From contig JAHFSY010000047.1 in assembly GCA_023269615.1 (NCBI GenBank), positions 1 to 34,079 on the forward strand: a stretch of 34,079 nt of DNA. The letters run 5' to 3'. Source of the DNA: Verrucomicrobiota bacterium. Its GTDB lineage: Bacteria; Verrucomicrobiota; Verrucomicrobiia; JABWAM01. Within the stretch, counting starts at the first letter, position 1. Every line of letters starts with the position of its first letter. Positions 15,041-24,411 of the stretch are shown here, one piece after another. The translations under genes and the position numbers were made by a program. A model generated the notes under the pieces. It was given only the letters and a program-made list of their open reading frames with translations, had not been told where the DNA came from and did no database searches.

Positions 15041-16357
15041 TCATGACACGTTTTTTAACACAATGTTGCGGCGAATGAAAGTGGGACGATCGAGATCCTC
15101 TCCATCCACCAGCGTGCGCTCCACGCGTTCAAAGAGACCACGCGTGGCTTCATCCAGCTTCAAGGTTTCCTGTCGGGCTGTGATCCCCACGAGATCGCCC
15201 GCCCCGGCCTTTTTCCGCACCACGATGCGTTTCGCCTGCTCATCGGAAAAAATCCCTTTCGGCGTGTCTTTCACCTCGCTCGGCGGGGACTCGATCCTGG
15301 CCGCTTCCTTCTCAAATTTGGGCAAAGTCACCGCCGGCGCCACCGGTTTGACGGCTTCACCCGTCGAGGCAATGATCACCAGGGCCAGTCGATCCGAGTA
15401 ATTTTCGTCCACTACGATCCCCTGTTTGCATGCTGCATGGGGGCCGATGCGCGTGTGCACCTCGCCCATCAGTTTTTTCAACTGCGGCATGGTGAAGTCC
15501 GGACCATGCGTCACGCCCACAAGGACGCTTCCGGCCCGGGCAAGGAGATCGGCGTCCTGGAGGAGCGGGCTGCTGAGAGCACCTTCGAGCGATTGCTCGA
15601 TCTTGTTTACACCCATGCCCTCGCCAAATCCAAAGAGCGTCTCGCCGTTTTGCCGCTGCAGCACGGAACGCAGGTCCGCGAAGTCAATGTTGATGAGCCC
15701 CGTGCGCGTGAGCATCTGCCAGATTTTGCGGACGCCGTGGCTGAGAAATTCGTCGGTGGGGCGGAAGGCGTCCAGCACGCTCGTGTTCTCGCCCGCAAGC
15801 GCCAGCAGCTTGTCGTTGGGGATGCAAATGACGGCGTCTGCGGACTGTTGCATGGCGGCGAGCCCTTCATGGGCAATCTCCATCCGCTGCCTGCCTTCGT
15901 GCGTAAATGGCATGGTGACCAATGCGAGCACCAACGCCCCCTCCTCGCGCGCCACATGGGCGATGACCGGTCCCGCTCCGGTGCCCGTGCCTCCACCCAT
16001 GCCTGCCGCCAGAAAAACGAGGTCGTACCCTCCCAGCAGGTCGCGCAGCAGCTGGATGTCCTCCATCGCGGCATATTTGCCAACCTGGGGATCGCCGCCT
16101 GCGCCAAGGCCATGCGTGAGATTTTCACCAATCTGTAATTTTTCCGAAACCAACGAGGATGCCAGCGCTTGGGCATCGGTGTTGACGGTCAGAAGGCTCA
16201 CCGCATCGAAGCCGTCCAGGACGAGACGGTCCACGGCATTGACGCCCGCACCTCCCACCCCCACGACCTTGATGCGGATTTTCTTTTCAGCCGGCGAGCG
16301 GCGCGTCGTGCGGCTGATTTTTTCCGGCTTGTTCGAATCGGAAGGTTGCGAGTTCAT
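15041..16357 (-). CDS. ftsZ: Cell division protein FtsZ
   Basis: 438 residues. Tubulin-like GTPase that forms the Z-ring. A basic N-terminal extension of about 28 residues precedes the fold IKVVGVGGAGVNAV. The GTP signature is GGGTGTG at 121-127, and the T7 synergy loop is INIDFADLRSVL at about 222-233, so GTPase residues are conserved. The sequence is divergent elsewhere. A variable linker (about 345-415) leads to the C-terminal peptide DLDRPTFIRR (about 421-430), matching the canonical tail that binds FtsA. The start is 9 bp after the ftsA stop. The extra residues after the tail (NIVLKNVS) are slightly unusual. Confidence 0.95.
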   Translation of the reverse strand: MNSQPSDSNKPEKISRTTRRSPAEKKIRIKVVGVGGAGVNAVDRLVLDGFDAVSLLTVNTDAQALASSLVSEKLQIGENLTHGLGAGGDPQVGKYAAMEDIQLLRDLLGGYDLVFLAAGMGGGTGTGAGPVIAHVAREEGALVLALVTMPFTHEGRQRMEIAHEGLAAMQQSADAVICIPNDKLLALAGENTSVLDAFRPTDEFLSHGVRKIWQMLTRTGLINIDFADLRSVLQRQNGETLFGFGEGMGVNKIEQSLEGALSSPLLQDADLLARAGSVLVGVTHGPDFTMPQLKKLMGEVHTRIGPHAACKQGIVVDENYSDRLALVIIASTGEAVKPVAPAVTLPKFEKEAARIESPPSEVKDTPKGIFSDEQAKRIVVRKKAGAGDLVGITARQETLKLDEATRGLFERVERTLVDGEDLDRPTFIRRNIVLKNVS

Positions 16358-16366
16358 AAATTTAAA

Positions 16367-17611
16367 TCACTCACCGATGCCCAGCATTTTCCTGACGTAG
16401 GAACCGAACCCGCGACGCGAACCATAGGCGCCATGCCCCTTGATATGGCCGTACTTCACGAGGCCGACGGCCGTGGACATCTCCGGCTCGGCAAGCCGTT
16501 CCATCTGGCCGTCAAAACCCTGTGGCACAGCCACGGTTGCCGGCATTTGAAAGATTGCGGCCGCAAGCCCCACGAGGCCCTTGATGCGCGCACAGCCCCC
16601 CGTCAGGAACACGCCTCCTCCCATCATTTCGAGCAAGCCTTGGGCGCGGATGCGCTCGTGGATGATCCGCAGAATTTCATCCATGCGGTGATGGAGGATC
16701 AGGTGGATGTTTTCAAGGTGGAGCGTCCGTTCCCGGTCGGTGAGCAGATCACTCGTCTTTACAGTAAGGATTTTATCGGAAACCGAACCATCCATCAGCA
16801 CCGAGCCATGTTCGCGGATCAGCGCCTCGGTTTTTTTCCGGCTGCGCAGCTTGAGCCCGAGCTGCAGGTCGTTGACCAAATGGTCGCCTCCCACGGCAAT
16901 CACGCCGGTCTGGCGGATCATGCCTTTCACATATACCACGTACTCGGTCGTGCCGGCGCCAATGTCCATGGCGATGGCGCCAAGTTCCTTGTCATGTTTG
17001 TTCAACACGGCGAGGGCGCTGGCAAGGCCGCTGAAAATGCCGTTGCTGACCTCCATGGATGTCTCCTGCTTCGCATGCAGGCAATTCAAGGTGTTGAGAA
17101 AGCGCGTTCCGATTCCGTGGATGCAATGCACGTCCGCCTCGAGCTTGGATCCCAGGAGCCCGGCAGGATTGGCAATGCCATCCTTGCCATCCACGTAAAA
17201 CTGCTGGCGGATCACGTGCAATACCTTCATCCCGTCGCCCCGAAGCACGCACGCGGCGGCATTTTCCACCGCTTCCCTTACATCCTCGTCGGTGATCTCA
17301 TGCGTCTCGCTGCGGATCGGCACGGTGCCGCGATGATTGCCCGACTCGATGTGGGCGCCGGTCAGCGCAAGCTCCACCTCGCCGATCTCCATGTTCAACA
17401 CGTCCTCCGCCTCCTGGACCGCCTGGAGAATGCAACGGCTGGCCTCGCCGTGGTCGGCCACTTCGCCCTTGCGGACACCGCGTGATTCCACCTGGTGACT
17501 TCCCAGCATCGTCAGCCCGCCATCCGCCCGGCGTTCGCCCACGGCGATCTTGATCGCGCTGGTGCCAATGTCCATTCCGACGATCAACGGGGATTTTCTT
17601 GAGAAGATCAT
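16367..17611 (-). CDS. ftsA: Cell division protein FtsA
   Basis: 414 residues from the ATG at 17611 (MIFSRKSPLIVGMDIGTS); the frame stays open 35 codons further upstream into ftsQ, which I discount. Actin-like ATPase that tethers FtsZ to the membrane. Phosphate 1 loop GMDIGTSAIKIAVGE near residue 12, the inserted 1C domain with LALTGAHIESGNHRG, phosphate 2 loop AIAMDIGAGTTEYVVY and the adenosine motif VFLTGGCARIKGL. The C-terminus GFGSYVRKMLGIGE may be the membrane-binding helix, though it is short. It lies 16 bp after the ftsQ stop. Confidence 0.94.
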   Translation of the reverse strand: MIFSRKSPLIVGMDIGTSAIKIAVGERRADGGLTMLGSHQVESRGVRKGEVADHGEASRCILQAVQEAEDVLNMEIGEVELALTGAHIESGNHRGTVPIRSETHEITDEDVREAVENAAACVLRGDGMKVLHVIRQQFYVDGKDGIANPAGLLGSKLEADVHCIHGIGTRFLNTLNCLHAKQETSMEVSNGIFSGLASALAVLNKHDKELGAIAMDIGAGTTEYVVYVKGMIRQTGVIAVGGDHLVNDLQLGLKLRSRKKTEALIREHGSVLMDGSVSDKILTVKTSDLLTDRERTLHLENIHLILHHRMDEILRIIHERIRAQGLLEMMGGGVFLTGGCARIKGLVGLAAAIFQMPATVAVPQGFDGQMERLAEPEMSTAVGLVKYGHIKGHGAYGSRRGFGSYVRKMLGIGE

Positions 17612-17627
17612 GGTTTCAACACTTTGT

Positions 17628-18539
17628 TCAGGGATTGGAAACCCAGACCACGGGTATGTCGTTTCGCACGGTGAGATCAACCGAAGCCAGCCGCTTCGAT
17701 CTCTGTTCTGGATCAAGATGGGAATCGGCCATGATCTTCGCCAGGCGCCTCAGCTGCTGCTCCATGTCGGGAAACGCGTCGGACACGCCGATCTTGATGA
17801 CCGCATGGTCCGCCGTGTTCAGCACCAGCATTCCATGGCGGGAAACATCGACGGACTCGATTTCCACCGGCGAGCCGAAATCAAGGCGCATCATCTTCTC
17901 AATCAATACGATTGCCTTCACAATCTCCGCGGAGGTCGTGACGCGCCCCACTTTCAAATCAGTCATGTTCGCGCCGATGATTTCTGGGAGAATCTCCAGT
18001 CGTCGGCGGTATTCCTCCGAATTTTTAACGTACGCGAGCAGATCCATCACGACGCCATGGCGGTCCACCTGGAAACGCTTGTCGCTGGCGACGGAGGAAA
18101 CATTGGCCACCGCAATGCGCTCCGTGATGTGGACCATGAGGCGGGAGGGCAGCTCCCGCGTCACCTCCGCCCGCTCCACCATCGGCAATACCTCCAGGTC
18201 GCGGCGCATCTGCTCGAGGTCGAGGCCGAGGAGATTCTGGCCGCGCTGCACACGCAGAAACGACAGCACCTGGTTGGGCTTTAATGCGTCGCCTGAACTT
18301 TCGACGGTGATCTCGCGCACAGCATACGCCGGGTTCTCGGTGAACACTTCGCGCGCGCCCTCTTTCATTCCAAGCCATGCGCCCCACCCCAGCAACCCGG
18401 CCAGCAGCGCACCGGCCAGGGCGAGCGCAGCCACGCGTGTCTGGCGCTGGCTGCGAATACGCGTGCGCAACTTCGACTCCAAGCCCCGGAGATCATGACG
18501 ATGCATGCGGTTTTGCGGCTTTCTGGAAAACCAGTTCAT
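17628..18539 (-). CDS. ftsQ: Cell division protein FtsQ/DivIB
   Basis: 303 residues. A basic cytoplasmic tail (to about 34) and one membrane segment (about 36-57, VAALALAGALLAGLLGWGAW) are followed by a periplasmic POTRA domain starting at AVREITVESSGDALK and the FtsQ domain (LPMVERAEVTRELPSRLMVHITER). It links early divisome proteins with FtsL and the septal synthases. Its ATG overlaps the ddl stop (ATGA), which suggests translational coupling. Divergent in sequence but secure in context. Confidence 0.9.
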   Translation of the reverse strand: MNWFSRKPQNRMHRHDLRGLESKLRTRIRSQRQTRVAALALAGALLAGLLGWGAWLGMKEGAREVFTENPAYAVREITVESSGDALKPNQVLSFLRVQRGQNLLGLDLEQMRRDLEVLPMVERAEVTRELPSRLMVHITERIAVANVSSVASDKRFQVDRHGVVMDLLAYVKNSEEYRRRLEILPEIIGANMTDLKVGRVTTSAEIVKAIVLIEKMMRLDFGSPVEIESVDVSRHGMLVLNTADHAVIKIGVSDAFPDMEQQLRRLAKIMADSHLDPEQRSKRLASVDLTVRNDIPVVWVSNP

Positions 18540-19477
18540 GAGTTCTTCCCCCTACGTTTCAAAGCCTGCTCCACAAGAGCAAGACATAAATGAGGGAATG
18601 TGATCCCGTCCGCGGCGGCCGCGCGGGGCAAAAGGCTCGTCGCGGTCATCCCGGGAATCGTGTTCACTTCGAGCAGCCAGGACTTGCCGCACGCGTCCAC
18701 TCGAAAATCCGAGCGGGAAAAATCCCTGCAGCCCAGGGCGCGATGCGCCTTCAAGGCGTCATCCTGCACCTGACGCGCCAGGGCCGCATCGATCGGCGCC
18801 GGCACAATCTCCTCCGTGGCGCCCTCGGTGTATTTGTTTTTGTAATCAAACCATCCTGACTTGGGGCGGATCTCGATCACCGGCAGGGCCCGGTCCTTCA
18901 GGACTCCCACCGTCAATTCCCGCCCCGCAATGTATTCCTCCACCAGCACCGTGTCATCCCGCCCAAAGGCCACCGCAAGCGCCTCCTTCATCTCCGATTC
19001 ACGCTGCACGATGCGCACCCCGATGCTCGACCCTTCGCGCGAAGGCTTCACCACGCAGGGACAGTCGAAAACAAGGCCGGGGTCGCTTCCGTTCAAATCC
19101 TGCCTGCGAAGCACCACGTCCCGCGGCGTGGCCAGCCCGTGCTCGCGAAACACCTTCTTGGCCGCCACCTTGTCGAACGCAAGCCGGCTCGTTTTTGAAT
19201 CCGACCCGGTAAAACGCACGCCGCATTTTTCAAGGATGGTTTGCACCGCCCCATCCTCGCCCCATGTCCCGTGCAGCGCGACGAACACCACGTCCATTCC
19301 CGAGGGGATCGAAAAATTCTCGTCGCGGACATCCACCTCCTCCACAACGCAGCCGAGCGAGCGCAACGCCTCCGCCACGCGTCGTCCGCTGTTCAGCGAC
19401 ACTTCGCGCTCGGAGGAAAATCCCCCCATCAGCACGGCAATTTTCAGTGGCATGGCAAGTTTCAATTTGGAAGTCAT
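18536..19477 (-). CDS. ddl: D-alanine--D-alanine ligase
   Basis: About 313 residues from the ATG at 19477; a GTG at 19498 (inside the end of murC/B) and an ATG at 19453 are other possible starts. ATP-grasp enzyme making D-Ala-D-Ala for the pentapeptide. Motifs: VLMGGFSSEREVSL near the N-terminus, HGTWGEDGAVQ, the ATP-binding PCVVKPSREGSSIGV, the omega-loop region WFDYKNKYTEGATEEIVPAP and the metal and substrate site EVNTIPGMTATSL. Full length for the DdlB type. Placed between murC/B and ftsQ as in many dcw clusters, and overlaps ftsQ by 4 nt. Confidence 0.95.
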   Translation of the reverse strand: MTSKLKLAMPLKIAVLMGGFSSEREVSLNSGRRVAEALRSLGCVVEEVDVRDENFSIPSGMDVVFVALHGTWGEDGAVQTILEKCGVRFTGSDSKTSRLAFDKVAAKKVFREHGLATPRDVVLRRQDLNGSDPGLVFDCPCVVKPSREGSSIGVRIVQRESEMKEALAVAFGRDDTVLVEEYIAGRELTVGVLKDRALPVIEIRPKSGWFDYKNKYTEGATEEIVPAPIDAALARQVQDDALKAHRALGCRDFSRSDFRVDACGKSWLLEVNTIPGMTATSLLPRAAAADGITFPHLCLALVEQALKRRGKNS

Positions 19478-19481
19478 GGCA

Positions 19482-21848
19482 TCACCATCTTTCGTCACCG
19501 ATCACAACCACTTCAGTCTCAAGCTCAATCCCGCGTTCCTTGCGCACGCGGTCGCGGATCATCGAGATCAGGCTCAGCACCTCGCCCGCGGTCGCGCCTC
19601 CATCGTTCACAATGAAATTTCCATGCTCGTCCGACACCCGCGCATGGCCGAAGCTCAGCCCCTTCAAGCCAAGCTCGTCAATCACCTTGCCCGCCGCGGT
19701 GTCCTTTGGGTTCTTGAAAATACACCCCGCGCTCGGAGCGGCCGGCTGCGACGACCATCGCTTCTCCTCAAATTGTTTTAATCGCGACGCGATCTCCGCA
19801 GGATCTCCGCGACGCGTCTTCAACACCGCCGAGAGTGCCACATGTTCACGCAACCCCCTGCAGGCACGATACTCGACCGACAGCTCGGAGGGCTTTTTCT
19901 CGGAAACATTTCCCCGCATGTCCATCATGCGCACGCTCTCCACCACGTCAAACGTGCAGCTCCCCATCGCTCCCGCGTTCATCCAAAGCGCACCGCCGAC
20001 GCTTCCCGGGATTCCCTCGAGAAACTCAAGGCCGGTGAGGTTTTCCTTCTTCGCAGCCATCACCACGTGCTTCAAACGCGCGCCGGCGCCCACCCGCACG
20101 CGATCCCCCTCAAAGGCAATGTGCGTAAACGCCTCCGATCCCAGGTGGATCGTTACACCCGAAATCCCAGCGTCGCGCACAAGGAGGTTTGACCCTCGCC
20201 CCACAAACGTCACGCCGACAAGTCGCTGCTTCGATGCATCCCCGTTGGCCTCCGCGCCACGCTCATGACAATACCGCAGGACGCGGGCGAGGTCCTCCTC
20301 GTTCGCCGGTTCCACCCATAACTTGGCAAACCCTCCCGCGCGCATCGAGGTGCGTTTGGCCATGGATTCGTACCGTCGCAGCACGGTGCCCGCCGTCAAA
20401 AGTTTTCGCAAATCCTCGTACACGCGCAACTCATCCGCCAGTACCCGGCTGATCTGGCTGATATTCCCAGCCCCCATGATCAACACCAGGTCTCCCTCCT
20501 CGATCCCCGCACCCACGAGTTCCTTCAAGCGCCACAGGTTCGGATCGTACACCACGGTTTTTGCATGATGCGCCGACGCCGAACGTGTCGCCTCTGCAAC
20601 GAGCCCGCCATCCACGCCCTCGATCGGCGTCTCGCTCGCGGCATACACGTCGGTGAGATACACGCGGTCGGCCGTCGCCAGCACCCGCCCGAAATCGCGG
20701 TACAACGCCTTGGTCCGGCTGTAACGATGCGGCTGGAAAACCGCCATCACGCGCTTGCACCCCTTCTGTTTGGCGGCCTGGATCGTCGCCTGCACCTCGC
20801 TCGGATGATGCGCATAATCGTCCACCAGCAAAAACTGGTCGCTCGCAAACAACTTCTCGAAACGGCGCCGCGCACCCGTGAATTCCCCCAGCGCCTTCAC
20901 CGCCATGTCAAACGAGACACCAAGGTCGAGTGTCATCGCCATCGCAGCGATCGCGTTGGAAAGGTTGTGAAGCCCGGGAATCACCAGCGCCGCCGTGCCA
21001 AGACACTCCTTCCCGCACCACACCTCAAATTGTGTCCGCCCCTCCTCCACGCGGATGTTTCCGGCCCACCATCCCTTTTCCGCCGAGAGCCGCTTGTGCA
21101 CGCTGTAGGGCACGCGCTTTTCCAGCCTCGCCCCCACGCGCGACGCGCCCGGGTCATCCGCGCAATAAATCACCCGGCCAGTTGCCAGCCGCCCCAGCCC
21201 CTCGAAGGCGCGCTCGATCGCCGCCAGGTCGTCGTAAAAATCAAGGTGCTCCGCCTCGATGTTCAAGATCACCAGGTCCTGCGGGCGAAATTCGCCCATC
21301 GTCCCGTCGCTCTCGTCCGCCTCGATCACAAAATATTCCCCTGGGCCGGCGGCGGCATTTGAACCGAGATTGGGGACATGCGCACCCACGAAGTACGACG
21401 GCGCCTTGCCGGCCGCGCGCAGGATGCACGCCACCATCGAGGTGGTGGTTGTCTTTCCATGCGTGCCGGAAATCACCAGGGCCTTGGACGGGGGAACCAG
21501 CGCTGCCAGCGCACGCGCACGGCGCACCACGGGAATCCCCCGCCGCTCCGCCTCAAGCAGTTCCGGGTTGTCGCCGGGAATCGCGGATGAGTAGCACACA
21601 AAATCCGGATTCACAATGTGCTCGGGCGCGTGGCCGCGAAAACGACGGATCCCCAGCTTCTCCAGCGCCGCTGCATCGGTGTCGCCGCCCAGGTCGGATC
21701 CCGTCACCTCGTGACCCCGCTCCGCCAAGAGCCGCGCCAGCCCGCTCATGCCGCTGCCCGCCACTCCGACAAGGTGCACCCGCCGCGGACCTTCAGCCAG
21801 CAGCTTCTGCAAATCCTCCTGTGAAATTTCAGGCAGCATGGGCGTCAC
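19482..21848 (-). CDS. murC/murB: Fused UDP-MurNAc--L-alanine ligase / UDP-MurNAc dehydrogenase
   Basis: 788 residues in one frame. Residues about 22-478 are MurC: nucleotide fold VHLVGVAGSGMSGLA, P-loop ISGTHGKTTTTS (126-137), central HHPSEVQATIQAAK and the C-terminal FQPHRYSRTK. Residues about 495-788 are MurB: FAD-binding FVGRGSNLLVRDAGISG (548-564), GLEFLEGIPGSVGGALWMNA, the YRACRG Arg 661 and the proton-donor Ser 706 in SAGCIFKNP, ending in IELETEVVVIG. MurB reduces UDP-GlcNAc-enolpyruvate to UDP-MurNAc and MurC then adds L-Ala, so consecutive steps are joined. No frameshift or internal stop at the join. The GTG start overlaps the murG stop as GTGA. Confidence 0.95.
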   Translation of the reverse strand: MTPMLPEISQEDLQKLLAEGPRRVHLVGVAGSGMSGLARLLAERGHEVTGSDLGGDTDAAALEKLGIRRFRGHAPEHIVNPDFVCYSSAIPGDNPELLEAERRGIPVVRRARALAALVPPSKALVISGTHGKTTTTSMVACILRAAGKAPSYFVGAHVPNLGSNAAAGPGEYFVIEADESDGTMGEFRPQDLVILNIEAEHLDFYDDLAAIERAFEGLGRLATGRVIYCADDPGASRVGARLEKRVPYSVHKRLSAEKGWWAGNIRVEEGRTQFEVWCGKECLGTAALVIPGLHNLSNAIAAMAMTLDLGVSFDMAVKALGEFTGARRRFEKLFASDQFLLVDDYAHHPSEVQATIQAAKQKGCKRVMAVFQPHRYSRTKALYRDFGRVLATADRVYLTDVYAASETPIEGVDGGLVAEATRSASAHHAKTVVYDPNLWRLKELVGAGIEEGDLVLIMGAGNISQISRVLADELRVYEDLRKLLTAGTVLRRYESMAKRTSMRAGGFAKLWVEPANEEDLARVLRYCHERGAEANGDASKQRLVGVTFVGRGSNLLVRDAGISGVTIHLGSEAFTHIAFEGDRVRVGAGARLKHVVMAAKKENLTGLEFLEGIPGSVGGALWMNAGAMGSCTFDVVESVRMMDMRGNVSEKKPSELSVEYRACRGLREHVALSAVLKTRRGDPAEIASRLKQFEEKRWSSQPAAPSAGCIFKNPKDTAAGKVIDELGLKGLSFGHARVSDEHGNFIVNDGGATAGEVLSLISMIRDRVRKERGIELETEVVVIGDERW

Positions 21849-22945
21849 GCAAAAAGCGTCTCTCCTTTCCCAAGTCGTTCCACCATGTCAGCCAGCCGGC
21901 GATGCGAGTCTTCATGTCGCAACCGTTGTGTCGCATCAGTCATGCTTTTTCGACGGTTTTTATTGGTCAAAATGTCCTGTGCCTCGGCGGCGAGTTTTTC
22001 TGCGCTGCAGTCGGCTTCCTCGATCAACACGGCTGCGCCGGCCTCATGGAACAAACGCGCGTTGGCAGATTGGTGACGATCCGCCGCGAACGGAAACGGA
22101 ATCAAAATTGAGGGCAGATTCCACTCCGCAATTTCCGCCAGTGAAGCCGCGCCGGATCTCGCGATCACAAGGTCAGCCGCCGCGTACATCTTTTCCATTT
22201 CGTGACAAAATGCATCCACCCTCGCCTTCCGTCCGGCGCCCTGGTAGGCAGCGCGAACATTTGCCTCATCCTCCGCTCCCGCGAGATGGATCCATTGAAT
22301 GTTGTCCGATGCAATCGCAGCAGCAGCGGTGGCGAGACGATTCAATCCTTTCGCGCCCTGGCTTCCACCCATCACGAGAACCACGGGCCCATCGGCTGAC
22401 AGTCCAAGTTCCATGCGCGTCTTGCGGACATCCCCCTTTGACCGCAAGGAAGCGCGCACCGGGGTGCCGGTCCAGACGGTTTGAAACTGTGCGAACTGAT
22501 TTCCGGCGGATTCCAATCCGACGGCGACCAGCGTGGCAAAGCGTGCGGCGAGGCGGTTGGCTTTGCCCGGGATCGCGTTCGATTCGTGAATGCATGATGG
22601 AATCCCGCGCCGCCACGCCGCGTGCAGGGGTGCGACGGAGCTGAAGCCGCCCATCCCCATCACCACCTGGGGTTGAAAGTCCTGGAAAATTTGTTTCGTT
22701 CGTTTCATGGATTTCCACATCATTCCTGCAAACTGCAACATGCGATCCGGCCTCCAGCCCCGCCAACCCACCGCCGGCAGCGTCTGGATCAAGAAACCCC
22801 GCGCACCCTGCGTGGCCCGCTGGTCAATTTCCTTTTCGGAAATCACGAGCAGCACCTGGTGCCGCCGCTCGAGAAGTTCCTCTCCCACCGCAATCCCCGG
22901 AAACAGGTGCCCGCCCGTCCCGCCGCAAACAATCAGGATGTTCAT
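21845..22945 (-). CDS. murG: UDP-GlcNAc:lipid I N-acetylglucosaminyltransferase
   Basis: 366 residues, normal length. GT-B enzyme at the inner face of the membrane that turns lipid I into lipid II. N-terminal G-loop IVCGGTGGHLFPGIAVGEEL, the second G-loop VVMGMGGFSSVAPLHAA, ESNAIPGKANR, and the C-terminal nucleotide-sugar site VMGGSQGAKGLN and ARSGAASLAEIAEWNLPSIL, with PFAADRHQSANA. The 3' end overlaps the murC/B GTG start by 4 nt. It lies 36 bp after ftsW. Confidence 0.96.
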   Translation of the reverse strand: MNILIVCGGTGGHLFPGIAVGEELLERRHQVLLVISEKEIDQRATQGARGFLIQTLPAVGWRGWRPDRMLQFAGMMWKSMKRTKQIFQDFQPQVVMGMGGFSSVAPLHAAWRRGIPSCIHESNAIPGKANRLAARFATLVAVGLESAGNQFAQFQTVWTGTPVRASLRSKGDVRKTRMELGLSADGPVVLVMGGSQGAKGLNRLATAAAAIASDNIQWIHLAGAEDEANVRAAYQGAGRKARVDAFCHEMEKMYAAADLVIARSGAASLAEIAEWNLPSILIPFPFAADRHQSANARLFHEAGAAVLIEEADCSAEKLAAEAQDILTNKNRRKSMTDATQRLRHEDSHRRLADMVERLGKGETLFA

Positions 22946-22981
22946 GGTGTTCGCGCATCTCCATTTCCCGCCCAGCCAGGA

Positions 22982-24118
22982 TCAAAACCGGGGCGTTTCA
23001 TCGTCAATGGGCATGCCCCCGGAAAAACGTTTGGTCCGCAAACTCTCCCGATGTACGCTTACCAGAAATCCAATCGCCACGTAGCTGATCAACAGGTTGG
23101 AACCGCCGTAGCTCACAAATGGAAGCGGCATCCCCTTCGGCGGAATCGAACCCGTCACCGTCCCGATGTTGACCATCGCCTGCAGGCAAAGGCCGAACAT
23201 GAGCCCGAAACCCAGAAGCATACCGTGGGAGTCCCTTGACTGCATGGCGATCCACAGGCCGCAAATCAGGATGACAGCGAATGCAATCACCACTGCCAGC
23301 GTCGCGTACAGGCCAAGTTCTTCGCCGATGATGGGAAAGATGCAGTCCGTGGTGGATTCGGGAAGGTAAAACATCTTCTGGCGGCTGTTCCCCAGCCCGA
23401 GCCCATCCGTGCCCCCCGACCCAAACGCCAGGATGCCCTGCCAGACCTGATAAAATTTTCCATCCTTGTTTTTCTCCGGATCCAGAAACGCGAGAAATCG
23501 CGCACGCCGCTCCGGCACCAGCCACATCATCATCGCCAGGCCTGTCATGCCCATCCCTCCCGTTGCAATCACAGGCCAGATGCGCGAGCCCGCCACAAAC
23601 ATCATCGTCAGGGTGGTCGCGGCCAGCAGCGCCATGGTCCCAAAGTCCGGCTCCATCCGCAGCATCAGAAGCGGCACCGCGATCACGCCGAGCGGCCACA
23701 CAAAGCCCCACTTCCATTCGCGGATCTTCGGCTGCTGCTTTGCCAGCCCATGCGCAAGCAGCAAGACCACCGCGAGGCGCAGAAACTCCGATGGCTGAAC
23801 CTTGAACCCAAACACCTTCAGCCACCGTGATGAACCCTTCACATGGCTGCCAATACCCGGTACAAACACGAGGCAAAGCAGCAGCAGCGAGAGGCCGAAG
23901 ATCGGCCACACATACGGCCGCCAGCTTTTGTAATCCACCCAGCCCACGATTCCGAATGCCACCAGTCCGGCGGCAAACCAGATGATCTGCCTCTTGAGCT
24001 GTCCCGAATAATCCGCCAGCGGCGCCGTGGTGCTCGAGATCATCACAAGGCCAAGCCCCGTGAGCGCCAGCACGGCAATCACCATGATCACCGCCACATA
24101 TCGGTTCATTGATTTCAT
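22982..24118 (-). CDS. ftsW: Septal peptidoglycan polymerase FtsW (SEDS family)
   Basis: 378 residues with about ten membrane segments, starting VAVIMVIAVLALTGLGLVMI. SEDS glycosyltransferase that polymerises lipid II at the septum together with FtsI. Family motifs: WLKVFGFKVQPSEFLRLAVV, FIIGEELG-like CIFPIIGEELGLYATLAV, and the C-terminal MPLPFVSYGGSNLLISY. RodA is the alternative, but the dcw position and length favour FtsW. The start (MKSMNRYV) has a second ATG three codons in. Confidence 0.93.
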   Translation of the reverse strand: MKSMNRYVAVIMVIAVLALTGLGLVMISSTTAPLADYSGQLKRQIIWFAAGLVAFGIVGWVDYKSWRPYVWPIFGLSLLLLCLVFVPGIGSHVKGSSRWLKVFGFKVQPSEFLRLAVVLLLAHGLAKQQPKIREWKWGFVWPLGVIAVPLLMLRMEPDFGTMALLAATTLTMMFVAGSRIWPVIATGGMGMTGLAMMMWLVPERRARFLAFLDPEKNKDGKFYQVWQGILAFGSGGTDGLGLGNSRQKMFYLPESTTDCIFPIIGEELGLYATLAVVIAFAVILICGLWIAMQSRDSHGMLLGFGLMFGLCLQAMVNIGTVTGSIPPKGMPLPFVSYGGSNLLISYVAIGFLVSVHRESLRTKRFSGGMPIDDETPRF

Positions 24119-24411
24119 GATGACTGCTCAGGAGTCAGGATCCAGAATTGAGAATATGAAGACGAGATATTGAACGATGCCGAAAGTGTTCCCGATCAAA
24201 AGCAACTCCAGCATCCTGCAGAAAAACGATTTGTATTTGCATGTTTTCATTCTGCCTCCCCCGCGCTCCGCCGTAGGCTTCGGCGAGGCGAGTGTCTTTT
24301 TGATTCCTGAGTCACTGCGTTTCATGATGTCTCAATAAATCAGGCTTCCCCACCCCCCTCCCTTGCGGGAGAGAAATGGGGAAGCGGCTCACCAAGGAAT
24401 TGGAATCGTGA
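24119..24411. other. Intergenic gap inside the dcw cluster, no convincing gene
   Basis: A 293-bp gap between lysM and ftsW breaks the otherwise tight cluster. A 65-codon minus-strand frame (24128-24325) exists but shows no family resemblance. An 11-nt near-perfect inverted repeat, CTCAGGAGTCA at 24127-24137 and TGATTCCTGAG at 24301-24311, brackets 185 bp, which could be the trace of a small non-autonomous element. A hairpin lies at 24345-24384. Confidence 0.45.
24345..24384 (-). terminator. Hairpin after the lysM gene, possible terminator or attenuator
   Basis: CTTCCCCA (24345-24352) pairs with TGGGGAAG (24377-24384), and an inner stem CTCCC-TTGC-GGGAG spans 24358-24371. It lies 27 nt after the lysM stop on the minus strand. 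No clean U-tract follows, so it may be an RNA stability element or partial attenuator before ftsW. Confidence 0.4.

Noticed and set aside
16169..17485. 438-codon plus-strand frame opposite ftsZ/ftsA
   Set aside because: Antisense shadow; rich in His/Arg/Leu as expected from reverse reading, no motifs.
20930..22111. 393-codon plus-strand frame opposite murG and murC/B
   Set aside because: Extremely Pro/Arg/Ser-rich, no domains, covers conserved genes on the other strand.
24128..24325. 65-codon minus-strand frame between ftsW and lysM
   Set aside because: No family resemblance and no good ribosome binding site; better explained by the small inverted-repeat segment.
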